Below, piece by piece: positions 48,901 to 62,130 of a stretch of 64,000 bases of DNA. The number at the start of each line of letters is the position of its first letter. Position 1 is the first letter of the stretch. The position numbers were made by a program, and so were the translations under genes. The stretch comes from Stomorhina lunata (lineage: Eukaryota > Arthropoda > Insecta > Diptera > Rhiniidae), in assembly GCA_933228675.1 (NCBI GenBank), contig OW121743.1, positions 19,917,651-19,981,650 of the forward strand. The letters are read 5' to 3'. The notes beneath the pieces were generated by a model that ran no database searches, was not told where the DNA came from, and saw only the letters and a program-made list of their open reading frames with translations.

Positions 48901-50800
48901 TTTATACTCAGACCTCAATTGCCTTCAATCGTGGGTCTAATATAGACCACTATTGCCTTCAATCTTTTGTCTAATGTCGACTCAATTGTTTTTAATCATG
49001 GGTACAATATAGACCTAAATTGATTTCAATCGTTTGTCTAATATATCCTCAATTGTCTGTAATCTAGACCCACGTTAATATAGACCTAAATTCAATTCAA
49101 TCGCGGGTCTAATATAGTCCTCAGTTATCTTTAATAGTGGGTCTAATATAGTTCTCAGTTATATTAAATAGTGGGTCTAATATAGACCTATATTGATTTC
49201 AATGGCGGGTCTAATATAGACCTCAATTGTTTTCAATCGTGGGTCTAATATAGACCTCAATTGTCTTCAATCGTGGGTCTAATATAGAACTTTAATATCT
49301 TCAATCGTGGATCTTATATAGACCTCAATTGTCTTCAATCGTGGGTATAGTATAGACCTCAATTATCTTCATTCGTGGGTCTAATATAGACCTCAATTGT
49401 CTTTAATAGTGGGTCTAATTTAGACCTCAATTGTCTTCAATCTTGGGTTAATTTAGACCTCAATGGTCTTTAATCGTGGGTCTAATATAGACCTCAATTG
49501 TCTTTTTTCGTTGGACTAATTCACACCTTAATTATTGACCTTAATTATCTTCAATCGTGGATTCAATTGTCTTTAATAGTGTTTTATATAACCCTCAATT
49601 GTCTTCAATTGTGGGTCTTATATACCCTTACTTGTCTTCAATCGTGGGTCTAAAATAGACCTCAATTGTCTTCAATCGTGGGTCTAATATAGACCCCAAT
49701 TGTCTTTAATCGTGGGTCTAAAATAGACCTCAATTATCTTCAATCGTGGGTCTAATATAGACGACCTCAATTGTCTTTAATAGTGGGCATAAATAAGACC
49801 TCAATTGTCTTCAATCTTGGGTCTAATATACCCCTCAATTGTCTTCAATCGTGGGTCTAATATAGACCTCAATTGTCTTTAATCGTGGGCCTAAATAAGA
49901 CCTCAATTGTCTTCAATCTTGGGTCTAATATACCCCTCAATTGTCTTCAATCGTGGGTCTAAAATATACCTCAATTGTCTTCAATCTTGGGTCTAATATA
50001 GACCTCAATTGTCTTCAATCGTGGTTCTAATATAGACCTCAATTGTCTTCAATCGTGTCTAATATAGATCTCAATTGTCTTCAATCGTGGGTCTAAAATA
50101 TACCTCAATTGTCTTCAATCGTGAATTATATAGACCTCAATTGTCTTCAATTGTTGGTGTAATATTGCTTTTAATTGTGGGTCCAATATTGCCATCAATT
50201 GTCTTCAATCTTGTGTTAATTTAGACCTCAATAGTTTTCAATCGTGGGTCTAATATAGACCTTAATTGTCTTTTTCATTCACACCTTAAATATCTTTAAT
50301 TGTGGATCTAATGTAGACCTCAATTGTCTTCAATTGCGGGTCTTATATACCCTTACATGTCTTCAATCGTGGGTCTAAAATAGACCTCAATTGTCTTCAA
50401 TCGTGGGTCTAATAAAGACCTCAATTGTCTTCAATCGTATGTTCTATATAGACCTCAATTGTCTTCAATCTTGGGTTTAATGTAGACCTCAATTGTCTTC
50501 AGTCGTGGGTCTAATATAGACCTCAATTGTCTTCAATCGTGGGTCTAATATAGACCTCAATTGTCTTCAATCGTGGGTCTAAAATAGACCTCAATTTTTT
50601 TCAATTGTGAGTTATAAAGACCTCAGTTGTCTTCAATTGTAAGTACTATAGACTTTAATTGTCTTTAATTGTGGGTGTAATATTGCCTCTAATTATGAGT
50701 GCAATGTTGTCTTCAATCATGGATCTTATATAGTCAATTGTTGGTTAAATATATTCCTTAATTTGTCTTTAATCGTGTGTCTTATATAGACCCAAATCGC
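48901..50800. repeat. Minisatellite family D, 34-bp unit (array 2)
   Basis: About 55 units with the CTCAATTGTC form rather than the CTCGATTGTC form of array 1, in the same orientation. Deletions and truncated units are common, and short composite blocks are repeated (for example 49790-49850 and 49865-49950). Confidence 0.95.
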
Positions 50801-53580
50801 TAAAAAGATGCATTAACTTTATAATTTTTGCCTTAAATAATTTAATATTTTAAATTCAACGAAATTTCTTTTCACAAAAAATTCTAGGTCCTTTTTCCTG
50901 GCTTTTGAATTTAAGTTCATTAATTTCTTTTTTCTTTTAACATTTATTACAACTTCCCTTTTGCATAAGTCATAATTTTATAAAGATAATTCATTATAAT
51001 TTCATCACTTTTTAGCCTAGTTTTCATTTTGGACACTCACGCTCTTTCCTCTGTTCAGTTACAGGCTGAAAATTAAAAATTAAAAAAATCACTGCATACT
51101 TTTAGGCTTTCAGGGCTTGCTCTAGAATTTATTGTGTACTTGATATTTTTGATAATTTAAATTTCTCTATAGAATTTTATACTTTTACTTATTCTTTTTT
51201 TTTTGTCTGTTTTGAAACATTTCAATGCAAGACAAAACTTTCAACACTGGCATATCCTTTTCATTATTTTTAAGAATTTTTTTTTATATATTTTTATAAT
51301 TTTTATTACAGCAAAAATATAGAAAAAAAAAAATTGTGAATAAAACTTTTGTTCTCTGTTGATATACTTGAAATTTTTTATAATTTTTTTTTTATTTTTT
51401 TGTTGGTGTTTGTTGGTATTTATTTTGTTAGTTTATGAAAATGATGATGACAAATCTGACATCTTTCATTGAGATCACGTTTTTGCTTCTGTTTAAGTAT
51501 GAGTCCAATTGTAGCCCAGCAATTTCAAATTGTAAGATGTTTTTTTAAGAAAAAGCTCACAAAAAAGGTTATGATTGCTGTGATCATAGTGATCCCACTA
51601 AGTCATAATTTGATCATATTCGTTTTCAAAACAATCATTTTTTAATCACATTAAATCCTATTATGATTCCTTAAAACATAATTTCTTTCCCTGACATTTA
51701 CATCTTAAAACAGTTAGTTCTTTCATTTGCAAGGGAGGCGGTCTTTACCTTTGAAACTGCCGGGTTGTAAATAAAATAGTATGTTTAGTCTATGTGTGTA
51801 TGTGTAAAAATGTAATTTGAATTTTACATTTTCTATATTTATACAGAAAAAAATTTCCTACTCTTCTTCTCATTTACAGTTTACTTTTCATTTTCATACA
51901 CATAAAAGTTTGTGCTCACATACACAAACAAACTTATACACATACTTGACTAAAATTTGCATCAAAATTGAAGTAACATAACCTACATACATTTACACCA
52001 GAAAAAAAAAACACATATTGTCACAGAAATATGTATTTATACATTCAAACATTCATCATATTTATTCTTACATTTCTATACTATTCTTCAAAAAACCCTA
52101 CAACATCTGCAAAAATGGTTAGCAAAAGGATGTGATATATAAGAAAGAATGAATGAATCGTATGGAAATCATAAAACTTTGTTCTTAATTCAAACACATT
52201 TAAAAGCATGATTTAAAATTTAAATAAATTTTTTTTTGTTCAACAATTTGTAACGTAACAGAAGCTCAGAGATGCTATGTTATGTAATTTAACATTTAAA
52301 AATTGTTTCATAGCCTGGCATATTGAAATAAAGGCAAAATATAATTTTTGAAAAATAAAATAATTTTTTCAAATGACATTCTTGGTCTTAATATAATTTT
52401 GGAATACAATTGTTTTGTGGTCATTTAATAGCTTAAAGTCTTAGCTTTTAAATGGCATTACAATTTTACAAATATTCCGAAAATTACCCAGGTTTGAACA
52501 ATTTTTGTAAAATAACCTCTTAATTAATATCAATCATACGCTTAGTATAACAAAATTTTAAAAAACTAATTTTGACAGTTTAGGTATTTTCGAAATTTTT
52601 TTTTCTTTTTAATTTCTAAAGATTATGCCCTAAGCTTTCGCAGGATTTTAAAATTTTAACAAAATTTTTAAAATTACCCTAGCAATAAAGCATTTCCTCC
52701 TACAAACCCTCAATTAGCATCAATTATACGCCATGTACAACTCAATTACTTTCAAACTAGTTATTAAACATTTAAAATTTGTAACTAAAATTATGTTTTT
52801 TTTTATAGTTCACTCCATAAAGGAAATAATTTAAACTTTTCTTAAGCAAAAACCTCCCATTTCATTGAATTAAATTCTCTAACTTTCGTCCAAAGTTCGT
52901 CCATGCGTAATAATACTTCCTCCCTACTGTTTTAATTGATTCGGTAAAAGTTTAATTTTATTTAAGACTTAATAGTTTCTGTTTCTGTTTTTTCTCAAAA
53001 CTTAAATATTTCTGGTAAATCATTCCCTTCCCCTGATTAAATTTATTTCTAAAACCACAAAAAATATATTTGAAATTATTTTCATCGACTCAGTTTTATG
53101 TCAGTCGCTATGACTGGCTGTCTGTCCGCCTGGTTTTTTTTAAGTTCTGAAACCGAAATTTATTTACTCTGACGTTTGGGTTATTTAACATCTCTTTTAC
53201 TCTCAGAATTTTTTAGTTTAATTTTGTTAAGCTTAAGTTTTCTAGTTTTTTTTTCTACTTTTCCGGATGAAATAAAACTTGAGTTTATTTTCTTAATATT
53301 CGAAATGCTCTACAAAAATTATGACGTGTTTTTCCTTTTCATTTAAACTTTTGGATTTTTTATATGTTTGAAATATTAGAGCATCATAGGAAGAGGTGGA
53401 AAATTGCTTCAGATATATTTAGATTCAATCTTGATTTAGTCTGGGTACAGTTCTAAATATATTTCTAGGTTCTTTGCAATTCTGCTATAGTTACACTCTT
53501 CTACTATAGTTCTTCCCCTATTTAAGCTCTAGTTATGCTCTTCCACTTTTATTTTACTAAATTTCTGCTTCGATTTTTAT
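50801..53580. other. AT-rich unique DNA
   Basis: Long T- and A-rich runs. GCATACTTTTAGG is at 51094-51106, and CATACG motifs lie near 52536 and 52725. CACATACACAAACAAAC-type simple sequence is near 51900-51960. No gene is supported. Confidence 0.55.
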
Positions 53581-53591
53581 GTATAAGTTCT

Positions 53592-53624
53592 CTTTTGCAT
53601 CGGCACCCGCAGCCGATGCAAAAG
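53592..53624. other. Perfect 13-bp GC-richer hairpin
   Basis: CTTTTGCATCGGC (53592-53604) and GCCGATGCAAAAG (53612-53624) are perfect complements around the 7-nt loop ACCCGCA. It stands out in AT-rich DNA. Its role is unknown; it could be a transposon relic or a structured RNA element. Confidence 0.8.
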
Positions 53625-53631
53625 TGCTACT

Positions 53632-53755
53632 TCCCTAGTTTTAGCACGCTTTCTGTATCTTTCTACAGGTTTTCTTGGCCGTCCCTATAGCCTTCCCTAG
53701 TTTTACCACGCTTTCTGTATCTTTCACCAGGTTTTCTTGGTCTACCCTATAGGGG
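53632..53755. repeat. Direct repeat, two copies of ~60 bp
   Basis: CCCTAGTTTTAGCACGCTTT and CCCTAGTTTTACCACGCTTT start two consecutive copies that continue through CTGTATCTTTC, CAGGTTTTCTTGG and CCCTATAG. A few substitutions separate them. Confidence 0.88.
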
Positions 53756-53865
53756 AAGATACAACTGCCGAACCCATGCGTTGAGTGTTTAAGTTTTTGG
53801 TAAAATTTATTTGGAATAGGCGTTTCTCTTTCCTACTTTACTCTCGATATCTTTCTTAATTAATG

Positions 53866-54600
53866 ACAAGTAAGAAAGTGCTATAGTCTGTCAAGCCCGA
53901 CTATACGATACCCTTCGCCACTAAGGTCAAAAGTGTTCTTGTTCCTGTATAAAGAAAAATATTTGCAAAATTTTGCCATCATACAAACATTTTCTAAAAA
54001 CTTATTATATATTTAAGCTATTTCCGTTTTTTGGACTTATATTAGAGCTAGGGTCAAATGTGGAGCGCTTATCTCGAGATTTGGCAAATTGATTACAGTT
54101 ATTACAAAAATTATGTATGCTCATTTAGTGCGTTTTGACAGAAGAGTTTCTATGGGAGCTATGGTCAAATGTGGACCGATTTCAACGAAATTTGGTAAAG
54201 TGATTTAGGTTTACATAAGCACTACCTGTTTTAAATTTCCTGAAAAAACATTGATATTTGTGGCCAATATATCAATTCCGGGAAGTGGGACCTATGGGAG
54301 GTACCATAAATAATGAACCGATTTTGTCGAATATCAATAACCATGGTCCCACTATTAAAAATAATAAATTATCTGTGCCAAATTTCATCAAATTATCTTT
54401 AGAATTGCGACCTGTAATTTGATTACATTGGTTTACATGTAATCGGACTGACATCGGACTGACATCGCTAAATCAACTCAGAAAGTGATTCTAAGTCTAT
54501 TGGTATATATTAATAATGGGTCTTAGACAAATATTTCTTTGCGTTACATACATCAGCACAAACTTAAAATACCCTTTCCACCTATGGTGGTGAAAGGTAT
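53866..54600. repeat. Dispersed ~750-bp repeat, copy 2
   Basis: Same start (ACAAGTAAGAAAGTGCTATA), internal phrases and GGTGGTGAAAGG tail as 4946-5715, in the same orientation, with several internal deletions and substitutions. A degenerate 27-bp tandem repeat follows directly. Confidence 0.85.
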
Positions 54601-55004
54601 AAATACAGCAGAAAAAAGTTGTTACTAAAAATTCTCTTCTGCTCTACTAAAGTAAGATAATTGTTACTAACAGTTACAGAATATTCCCCTTCTGCTCTAT
54701 TAATGTAAAAGTTCTCTTCTATTCTATTGATGTAGCAGTTCTCGTTCACTATTAGAACAATTCTCTTCTGTTCTTTTAACATATGAAAACTGTAACTAAA
54801 AACTAGAGAGCAATCCTCTTCTGCTTTAATAATGTAAAAGATCTCTTCTGTTCTATTAATGTAACAGTTCTCCTTCGCTCTATTATTGTAACAGTTATCT
54901 TCTGCTCTACTAATGTAAGAGTTATCTTCCGCTTTATTTATTTTACAGTTTTCTTCTGCTCTTTTTATGTAACAGGGCTCTATTAATGTTAACATTAAAT
55001 TTAT
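54601..55004. repeat. Degenerate 27-bp tandem repeat
   Basis: Units built on TTCTCTTCTGCTCTATTAAT and GTAACAG recur with a period near 27 bp. On the - strand this gives a 137-codon frame with a 9-residue period (phrases such as INRAEENCY), which is translated repeat rather than a gene. The words TTCTGTTCTA foreshadow the adjoining 12-bp satellite. Confidence 0.85.
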
Positions 55005-55098
55005 GTTCTAGTTCTGTTCTAGTTCTGTTCTAGTTCTGTTCTAGTTCTGTTCTAGTTCTGTTCTAGTTCTGTTCTAGTTCTGTTCTAGTTCTGTTCTA
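55005..55098. repeat. 12-bp satellite E1, left segment
   Basis: Repeats of TTCTAGTTCTGT, interrupted at a TA by the element starting at 55099. The array resumes in phase at 59780. Confidence 0.97.
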
Positions 55099-58000
55099 CA
55101 CTCAGAAAAAAAATGAACTAAAATTTAGGAAAATTTACTAAATTTGAGGAAAAAATGGTTGTCGTATGGCGCCAAAGCCGTTTTTTACAGCAATTGAATA
55201 AAAAAATTCCTTAATTCCTAGAAAAAAATTTCCTTTAGTTTTTGACAAAATTTCTTATATCAAACAAATTTTAACTAAAATCAAATAAAATTTAACTTAA
55301 AAAATTAAAAAAAAATACTATTATTTAGTTCATATTTTATCTGAAACTTCTTAAAAACAAGTAAATATTTCCTTTAATTTAGTTCAGATAAATATTTATC
55401 AATGCTATAAATAAGGAAAATTTTCCTTCATTTTAGTTAAAAGATAATTTATTTTTACTTAAAACAAGTAAAAACTGCAGTAAACTTGTTCAAATTTTCT
55501 ACGATAGTAGAAAAAGATTACTAAAATTCAGTAAATTATTTATTTTGATCTTATAAAAAATTTATAATTTTTAGGAAATATTTTCCTTAAAAGTGAGAAA
55601 AACAGTCAGAAAATAAATAAGTTTAATACTTATTTATAGTAAAATATTCATTCCCAGTATGAAATATTTCCTACATTAATCAAACTTATTTCTAGTTTTC
55701 AGTAAATTATATACTTATCTGAATTATATATTTCCTAAATAATACAAAAAGAAAAAGTACTAAAATTAAGTAAAATTATTTTCTAAAATATATATATCCC
55801 CTTTATAAAATAAAAGTATAAAAAATGGTATAAAGTATTTTTATTAATATCTTTTCATAACTTTACAAAAATATTTTAAATAACATAAATACATATACAT
55901 ATTTAAATAAGAAATAATATTTATATTTATAACAATTTTTACATTTGCTTATATATATGTACATACAAATTGGAGTGTACCTTATTTTTTAAAAATTTAA
56001 CCTCAATTTTCCCTAAGAAATGTTTTCCGTTACAAAAAAAATGTTATACAAAATTTTGTTTAGATTGCATTAGGGGTAGGCGTGCCGCATCCGCCCCCAA
56101 ACTGTAAAATTTTTTCTTATAGGGAAAAATTGGAGTATTTTTGGTTTTATCGAAATTTTAATCAATAACAACTTATACAAAAAAAATACAATAAATTAAA
56201 AGTCATAGAAATAAAAATGGATGAAGTAGTTTTGAAATTTCTTCCAATTTAAATAACTGCGGGCAATGACTCAATGTATTTCATTACCAATTCTTTGCCA
56301 TTAAATATCTGATCCTCTTACAAGTTTAAGAATTTATTTATTTGGAAATGTAATATAAACTTCAATATAAAAGAATTTTGGTTCATAACGTAAGTTATTG
56401 GAAAATAGATAAGTATTTATATTAATGTATTAATTAATAAAGACAAATTTTATAAGGTAAATAAATAAAAAAATCGTACTTCAGAATTTACTGCAGTATA
56501 ATACATTGAAAAATATAAAAGCCTTTTCATAGTCAAATTGTTATTTACTTTGATCAAATAACATGGAAGGGACGCTCTTTGTGACGCACGGCATCTTTGG
56601 CTACGGAACACTAGAGGTCCTTAGACTTCCCAATTTAACTAATCAAAGGTCATTTTGCGAAAAATATAAAATATGATATAGGGGTTTAATATATATTTTT
56701 TTTATAGTTTTTATTTAGAGCATACAGTTAGTTAGGGTAAATAAAATACATTATTTATTTTTATTATTACTAATCGAAAAAATTAAAGAAAATAAAGTTT
56801 AAACTTTAATTATATTAAATGTCAAAAATAGTTGGTTGGTTCGTTCACACTTTTATCAAATAATATTCATTGCCGACAATCTGACCCTATTCGGTTTATA
56901 TTCGTCCATCCGAATGTCAATGAACATGAGTTAATTAAAGTGTTTGGCAAAAGGAAAAAAATTATACCAAACAATGACTTTTGAATTTTAACTACAGTTT
57001 TTTCGATTTTGTATTAATAAATAATGTGTTAAGTTTTGCCCCTTACTGTAAGCCCTACTATAATTAACTGTTAGTTTAAAACACCTATAAGATTTTTTTA
57101 ATTTTAGATACTTATCAATGTATTACGCAAAAGCTCAATCTAAAAATGTATTTACCTTGAATATTTGTCCATTAATTTATTATAATAAAAAAAACTGTAC
57201 CTAAATCCAATAACTGCATTTAGAAGATTGCTTTTGGAGTTATTTAAAGGTTTTCTTTAAATTTGACATTAAATTATGATATTTAATATATAACAACCTA
57301 ATGTCGAACATTGAAAAAGACCCACCATAATATAAAAACTGAGAAAACAGTGTTCTAAAGTCATAGATAATGCATCACTTACATGGTTTGAGCCTTGATA
57401 TGCGGAGAAGTCCTATAACCTTTTTTGATTTCAAGAAAACGGCTGCTGAAGTTCATAATTGTGTCGAAGTATTCTAGATTTCAGGATGATATAGTTGGTG
57501 CTATAAGCCAAGCAACGCTTTTGATCGGTTTTAATTTGAAAGCCCAGATTTTTCTTGGTCAACCTCTCATCTCAACTGTGGACCTCCTAGTAGTATCACC
57601 TGGTTACCTACCTTAACATCCTTAAAGTAGTGAGCTAACAAGGACCTCAGGCTAGTAATCCGCTCCTGGAAAAAACTCATAATATGAAATAGAAACAATT
57701 AGAATAAAAACGAATAAAGGATCATAATCTAAGGATTAGCACCTGGAATATCAGAAATCTTAACAGAGGAGGTGCCCCGATTCAGTTGATGGATGTACCC
57801 GATAAGTACAAATGTGATATGATTGCTCTAATCTTCTAATCTCCTGGATGATTTGATGGAGTGGATGATTTGAAATGAGGTGACATACCGAGAGTGTTCT
57901 AATAAAGGTAAATATACGCTAACTGTAGAGGTATAAGTCTCCTTTCAATTGCTTATAAGATAACGAGCATCCTGTGTGCAAGGCTAAAACCCAATATTAA

Positions 58001-59779
58001 CGAAATAATTGGTGCCTCCCAATGTGACTTTAGACCAGGTAAATCCACCAAGAAATACAAATGGACACTTACCTTACTTTACTTCTTCGTGATGCTGCAG
58101 TTAATACAACTGGCAGATGTTACTCACATTTGCGTGAAGTGACTGCTGCCTTTTCCGGTATTGAAAATTATTCGATGAAAATGGGCCTAGTAATCAAAAA
58201 CAATACTGATGGTCTCTTCTAGCAAGCAGTCCATTAGAATTGGAGCACACGTGAACGTCGTCAACTATAGCTTCAGAGTTTTTAAAGAATTTGTCTACCT
58301 AGGTACGGCAGCGAATGTAAATAATGAAATTAAATGAAGAATCATACTTACTTAGCTTTGGAATGAAATCCACTCAACAGGAACTAAAATTACAAGTGTT
58401 ATTATATGGTGCTGAATCGTGGGCACCTGCACAAGCAGACGAAGCTGTTCTGGGAGTCTTTGAGAGCGCGTTTTGTAACGAAATTTATAAAAAAAAAATA
58501 CATTTTCTGTTGGAGAACATGACTTCAATAAGTCACACAAACAATTTTTTGCACAGATTCCAGCCGTAGTTTTTTTAATGCACAAATATTTCTTATAACA
58601 CAATATTAGAAAACATAATTTATTAACATTTATTTTTTAATACATTTTTAGGAAAAATTTAACTAATTCTTCGGAAAATTTTTACTAATTTTTAGAAAAA
58701 TTGAAACTAATTTTTAGGAAAATTTAAACTAATTTTTAGGAAATTTTTAACTAATATTTAGGAAATTTTCATCTCCTTGTTGATTTTTTGGTCTTTTATT
58801 TTGAGGCATTGTTTAATCGCAAATATTTCCTTTACTTATGTTATACAAAGATAGAAACAACAAACACAATTTTTGGCACAAATTTTTCATAACACAATTT
58901 TTTTTATACTGCTAATATCGAAAAAAAAGCGGAATTTGTAAGAAAACTATCACGAACTAAAATTGAAAATAAATTATAAATGAAAATAATTTATTGACAT
59001 TTACTTTTTTCAATATATGAACTAAATTTTAGGAAAATTTGAACTAATTTTTAGGAAATTTTTCTTAAATATAAGTATATAAATTTCAAGAAATTATAAC
59101 AATTTTACTCATTATAAAAAAATTATCCTAATTACTTCATAAATTTAAACATGATTTATTCTGATTTATCTGAACTAATTTTTAGGAAATTATCCTAAAT
59201 ATAAGTATATAACTTTCAACAAATTATTACAATTTTACTTATTATAAGAAGATTGTATACTATTGGACGTTTTAATTTATCTTAACTAATTTTAAATATT
59301 TTTTTCTTAAAATGCAGAAAGTCTTAAACTTGAAATTCATGATTAGGAAAATGTTCCTAGTAATTAGGAAAATAATGAACTTAAATTTACGACAACCACT
59401 TCCAGATTTTAGGTAAGTTCAATTTTATGAACTATTTTTCAGTAAATCATTTACTCAATCAAATTTTTTGAACTAAAGTCAATATTACCCAGTTTTATGA
59501 TGTGATGAACTAAAATTTAGGACATATTTACTAGTTTTTAACAAAAATTTCCTTAAAATAAATAATATTTTACAAAATTCATGCAATTTTTCTACGGAAA
59601 AATGTTAACTATTTTTTAGTATATGAACTATACATTTTTATTTAAATGTTGTATTTTTTACTAGCACGTAACAATTTTTCCTAGTTTTGAGTAAAAATTT
59701 ACTCTGAATAAGGATTTTTTTTTACTATTTTTAAGAATTTTTTTTTCCTCAAATTTAGTACATGTCTTTTTTCTGAGTG
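55099..59779. mobile_element. 4.68-kb inverted-repeat DNA element inserted in the 12-bp satellite
   Basis: The ends are perfect 13-bp inverted repeats, CACTCAGAAAAAA (55099-55111) and TTTTTTCTGAGTG (ending 59779). Further similarity (TACTAAATTTGAGGAAAA) lies just inside. TA is present on both sides (55097-55098 and 59780-59781), so a TA within the satellite was duplicated, as for Tc1/mariner-type transposition. About 1 kb at each end is filled with scattered copies of AACTAATTTTTAGGAAAATT in both strands, suggesting subterminal binding sites. No transposase frame is recognised. The interior is AT-rich, with a degraded LINE at 57735-58500. Superfamily is uncertain. Confidence 0.85.
57735..58500 (+). 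pseudogene. Decayed LINE endonuclease/reverse transcriptase
   Basis: Fragments in order: 57735-57840 reads like an apurinic endonuclease start (STWNIRNLNRGGAPIQ); 57921-58058 reads like RT (NCRGISLLSIAYKI, then NEIIGASQCDFRPGKST); 58090-58219 resembles sequence after the catalytic motif (AFSGIENYSMKMGLVI); 58255-58337 has FKEFVYLGTAANVNNE; 58393-58497 has VLLYGAESWAPAQADEAVLG. The catalytic YADD block and most of the intervening sequence are missing, with many stops and frameshifts. The family resembles RTE-like endonuclease-RT proteins rather than the LINE at 23866. It is nested inside the 55099-59779 element and is dead. Confidence 0.82.
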
Positions 59780-61790
59780 TAGTTCTGTTCTAGTTCTGTT
59801 CTAGTTCTGTTCTAGTTCTGTTCTAGTTCTGTTCTAGTTCTGTTCTAGTTCTGTTCTAGTTCTGTTCTAGTTCTGTTCTAGTTCTGTTCTAGTTCTGTTC
59901 TAGTTCTGTTCTAGTTCTGTTCTAGTTCTGTTCTAGTTCTGTTCTAGTTCTGTTCTAGTTCTGTTCTAGTTCTGTTCTAGTTCTGTTCTAGTTCTGTTCT
60001 AGTTCTGTTCTAGTTCTGTTCTAGTTCTGTTCTAGTTCTGTTCTAGTTCTGTTCTAGTTCTGTTCTAGTTCTGTTCTAGTTCTGTTCTAGTTCTGTTCTA
60101 GTTCTGTTCTAGTTCTGTTCTAGTTCTGTTCTAGTTCTGTTCTAGTTCTGTTCTAGTTCTGTTCTAGTTCTGTTCTAGTTCTGTTCTAGTTCTGTTCTAG
60201 TTCTGTTCTAGTTCTGTTCTAGTTCTGTTCTAGTTCTGTTCTAGTTCTGTTCTAGTTCTGTTCTAGTTCTGTTCTAGTTCTGTTCTAGTTCTGTTCTAGT
60301 TCTGTTCTAGTTCTGTTCTAGTTCTGTTCTAGTTCTGTTCTAGTTCTGTTCTAGTTCTGTTCTAGTTCTGTTCTAGTTCTGTTCTAGTTCTGTTCTAGTT
60401 CTGTTCTAGTTCTGTTCTAGTTCTGTTCTAGTTCTGTTCTAGTTCTGTTCTAGTTCTGTTCTAGTTCTGTTCTAGTTCTGTTCTAGTTCTGTTCTAGTTC
60501 TGTTCTAGTTCTGTTCTAGTTCTGTTCTAGTTCTGTTCTAGTTTTGTTCTAGTTCTGTTCTAGTTCTGTTCTAGTTCTGTTCTAGTTCTGTTCTAGTTCT
60601 GTTCTAGTTCTGTTCTAGTTCTGTTCTAGTTCTGTTCTAGTTCTGTTCTAGTTCTGTTCTAGTTCTGTTCTAGTTCTGTTCTAGTTCTGTTCTAGTTCTG
60701 TTCTAGTTCTGTTCTAGTTCTGTTCTAGTTCTGTTCTAGTTCTGTTCTAGTTCTGTTCTAGTTCTGTTCTAGTTCTGTTCTAGTTCTGTTCTAGTTCTGT
60801 TCTAGTTCTGTTCTAGTTCTGTTCTAGTTCTGTTCTAGTTCTGTTCTAGTTCTGTTCTAGTTCTGTTCTAGTTCTGTTCTAGTTCTGTTCTAGTTCTGTT
60901 CTAGTTCTGTTCTAGTTCTGTTCTAGTTCTGTTCTAGTTCTGTTCTAGTTCTGTTCTAGTTCTGTTCTAGTTCTGTTCTAGTTCTGTTCTAGTTCTGTTC
61001 TAGTTCTGTTCTAGTTCTGTTCTAGTTCTGTTCTAGTTCTGTTCTAGTTCTGTTCTAGTTCTGTTCTAGTTCTGTTCTAGTTCTGTTCTAGTTCTGTTCT
61101 AGTTCTGTTCTAGTTCTGTTCTAGTTCTGTTCTAGTTCTGTTCTAGTTCTGTTCTAGTTCTGTTCTAGTTCTGTTCTAGTTCTGTTCTAGTTCTGTTCTA
61201 GTTCTGTTCTAGTTCTGTTCTAGTTCTGTTCTAGTTCTGTTCTAGTTCTGTTCTAGTTCTGTTCTAGTTCTGTTCTAGTTCTGTTCTAGTTCTGTTCTAG
61301 TTCTGTTCTAGTTCTGTTCTAGTTCTGTTCTAGTTCTGTTCTAGTTCTGTTCTAGTTCTGTTCTAGTTCTGTTCTAGTTCTGTTCTAGTTCTGTTCTAGT
61401 TCTGTTCTAGTTCTGTTCTAGTTCTGTTCTAGTTCTGTTCTAGTTCTGTTCTAGTTCTGTTCTAGTTCTGTTCTAGTTCTGTTCTAGTTCTGTTCTAGTT
61501 CTGTTCTAGTTCTGTTCTAGTTCTGTTCTAGTTCTGTTCTAGTTCTGTTCTAGTTCTGTTCTAGTTCTGTTCTAGTTCTGTTCTAGTTCTGTTCTAGTTC
61601 TGTTCTAGTTCTGTTCTAGTTCTGTTCTAGTTCTGTTCTAGTTCTGTTCTAGTTCTGTTCTAGTTCTGTTCTAGTTCTGTTCTAGTTCTGTTCTAGTTCT
61701 GTTCTAGTTCTGTTCTAGTTCTGTTCTAGTTCTGTTCTAGTTCTGTTCTAGTTCTGTTCTAGTTCTGTTCTAGTTCTGTTCTAGTTCTGT
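59780..61790. repeat. 12-bp satellite E1, main array
   Basis: About 167 near-identical units of TTCTAGTTCTGT; only one substitution is obvious (GTTTTGTTC near 60541). The motif TTCTAG occurs in every unit. Such homogeneity implies very recent expansion or collapsed or replicated assembly. Confidence 0.98.
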
Positions 61791-62130
61791 CCTAGGTTCT
61801 GTTCTATATTCTGTTGTAGGTTCTGTTCTAGGTTCTATTCTATATTCTGTTGTAGGTTCTGTTCCAGTTCTGTTCTAGTTCTGTTCGAGTTCTGTTCTAG
61901 TTCTGTTCTAGTTCTGTTGTAGGTTTTGTTGTAGTTTTGTTCTAGCTTCTGTTCTAGGTTCTTTTCTAGGTTCTGTTCTGGGTTCTTTTCTAGGTCCTGT
62001 GTTAGGTTCTTTTCTTGGTTCTGGTCTAGGTTCTGTTCTCGGTTCTGTTCTACTTGGCTTCTAGTTTTGTTCTAGTTCTGTTATGTTCTAGTTCTGTTAT
62101 GCTCTTGCTATGTTAAACTCTAGTTTTGTA
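61791..62130. repeat. Degenerate edge of satellite E1
   Basis: Variants such as GGTTCTGTTCTAGG and TATTCTGTTGTAGG with 12-14 bp spacing decay into unique DNA, as expected at the edge of a tandem array. Confidence 0.9.

Noticed and set aside
54582..54995. 137-codon - strand frame with 9-residue repeats
   Set aside because: Produced by the 27-bp tandem repeat; residues follow repeat phase and there is no other support.
58324..58603. Opposed frames of 81 and 83 codons
   Set aside because: The + strand frame contains part of the decayed LINE (LLYGAESW); the - strand frame is its shadow.
59780..61790. Two stop-free - strand frames (LEQN and RTEL repeats) over 2 kb
   Set aside because: A 12-bp unit is a multiple of three, so frames stay open automatically. 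There is no start codon and no evidence of translation.
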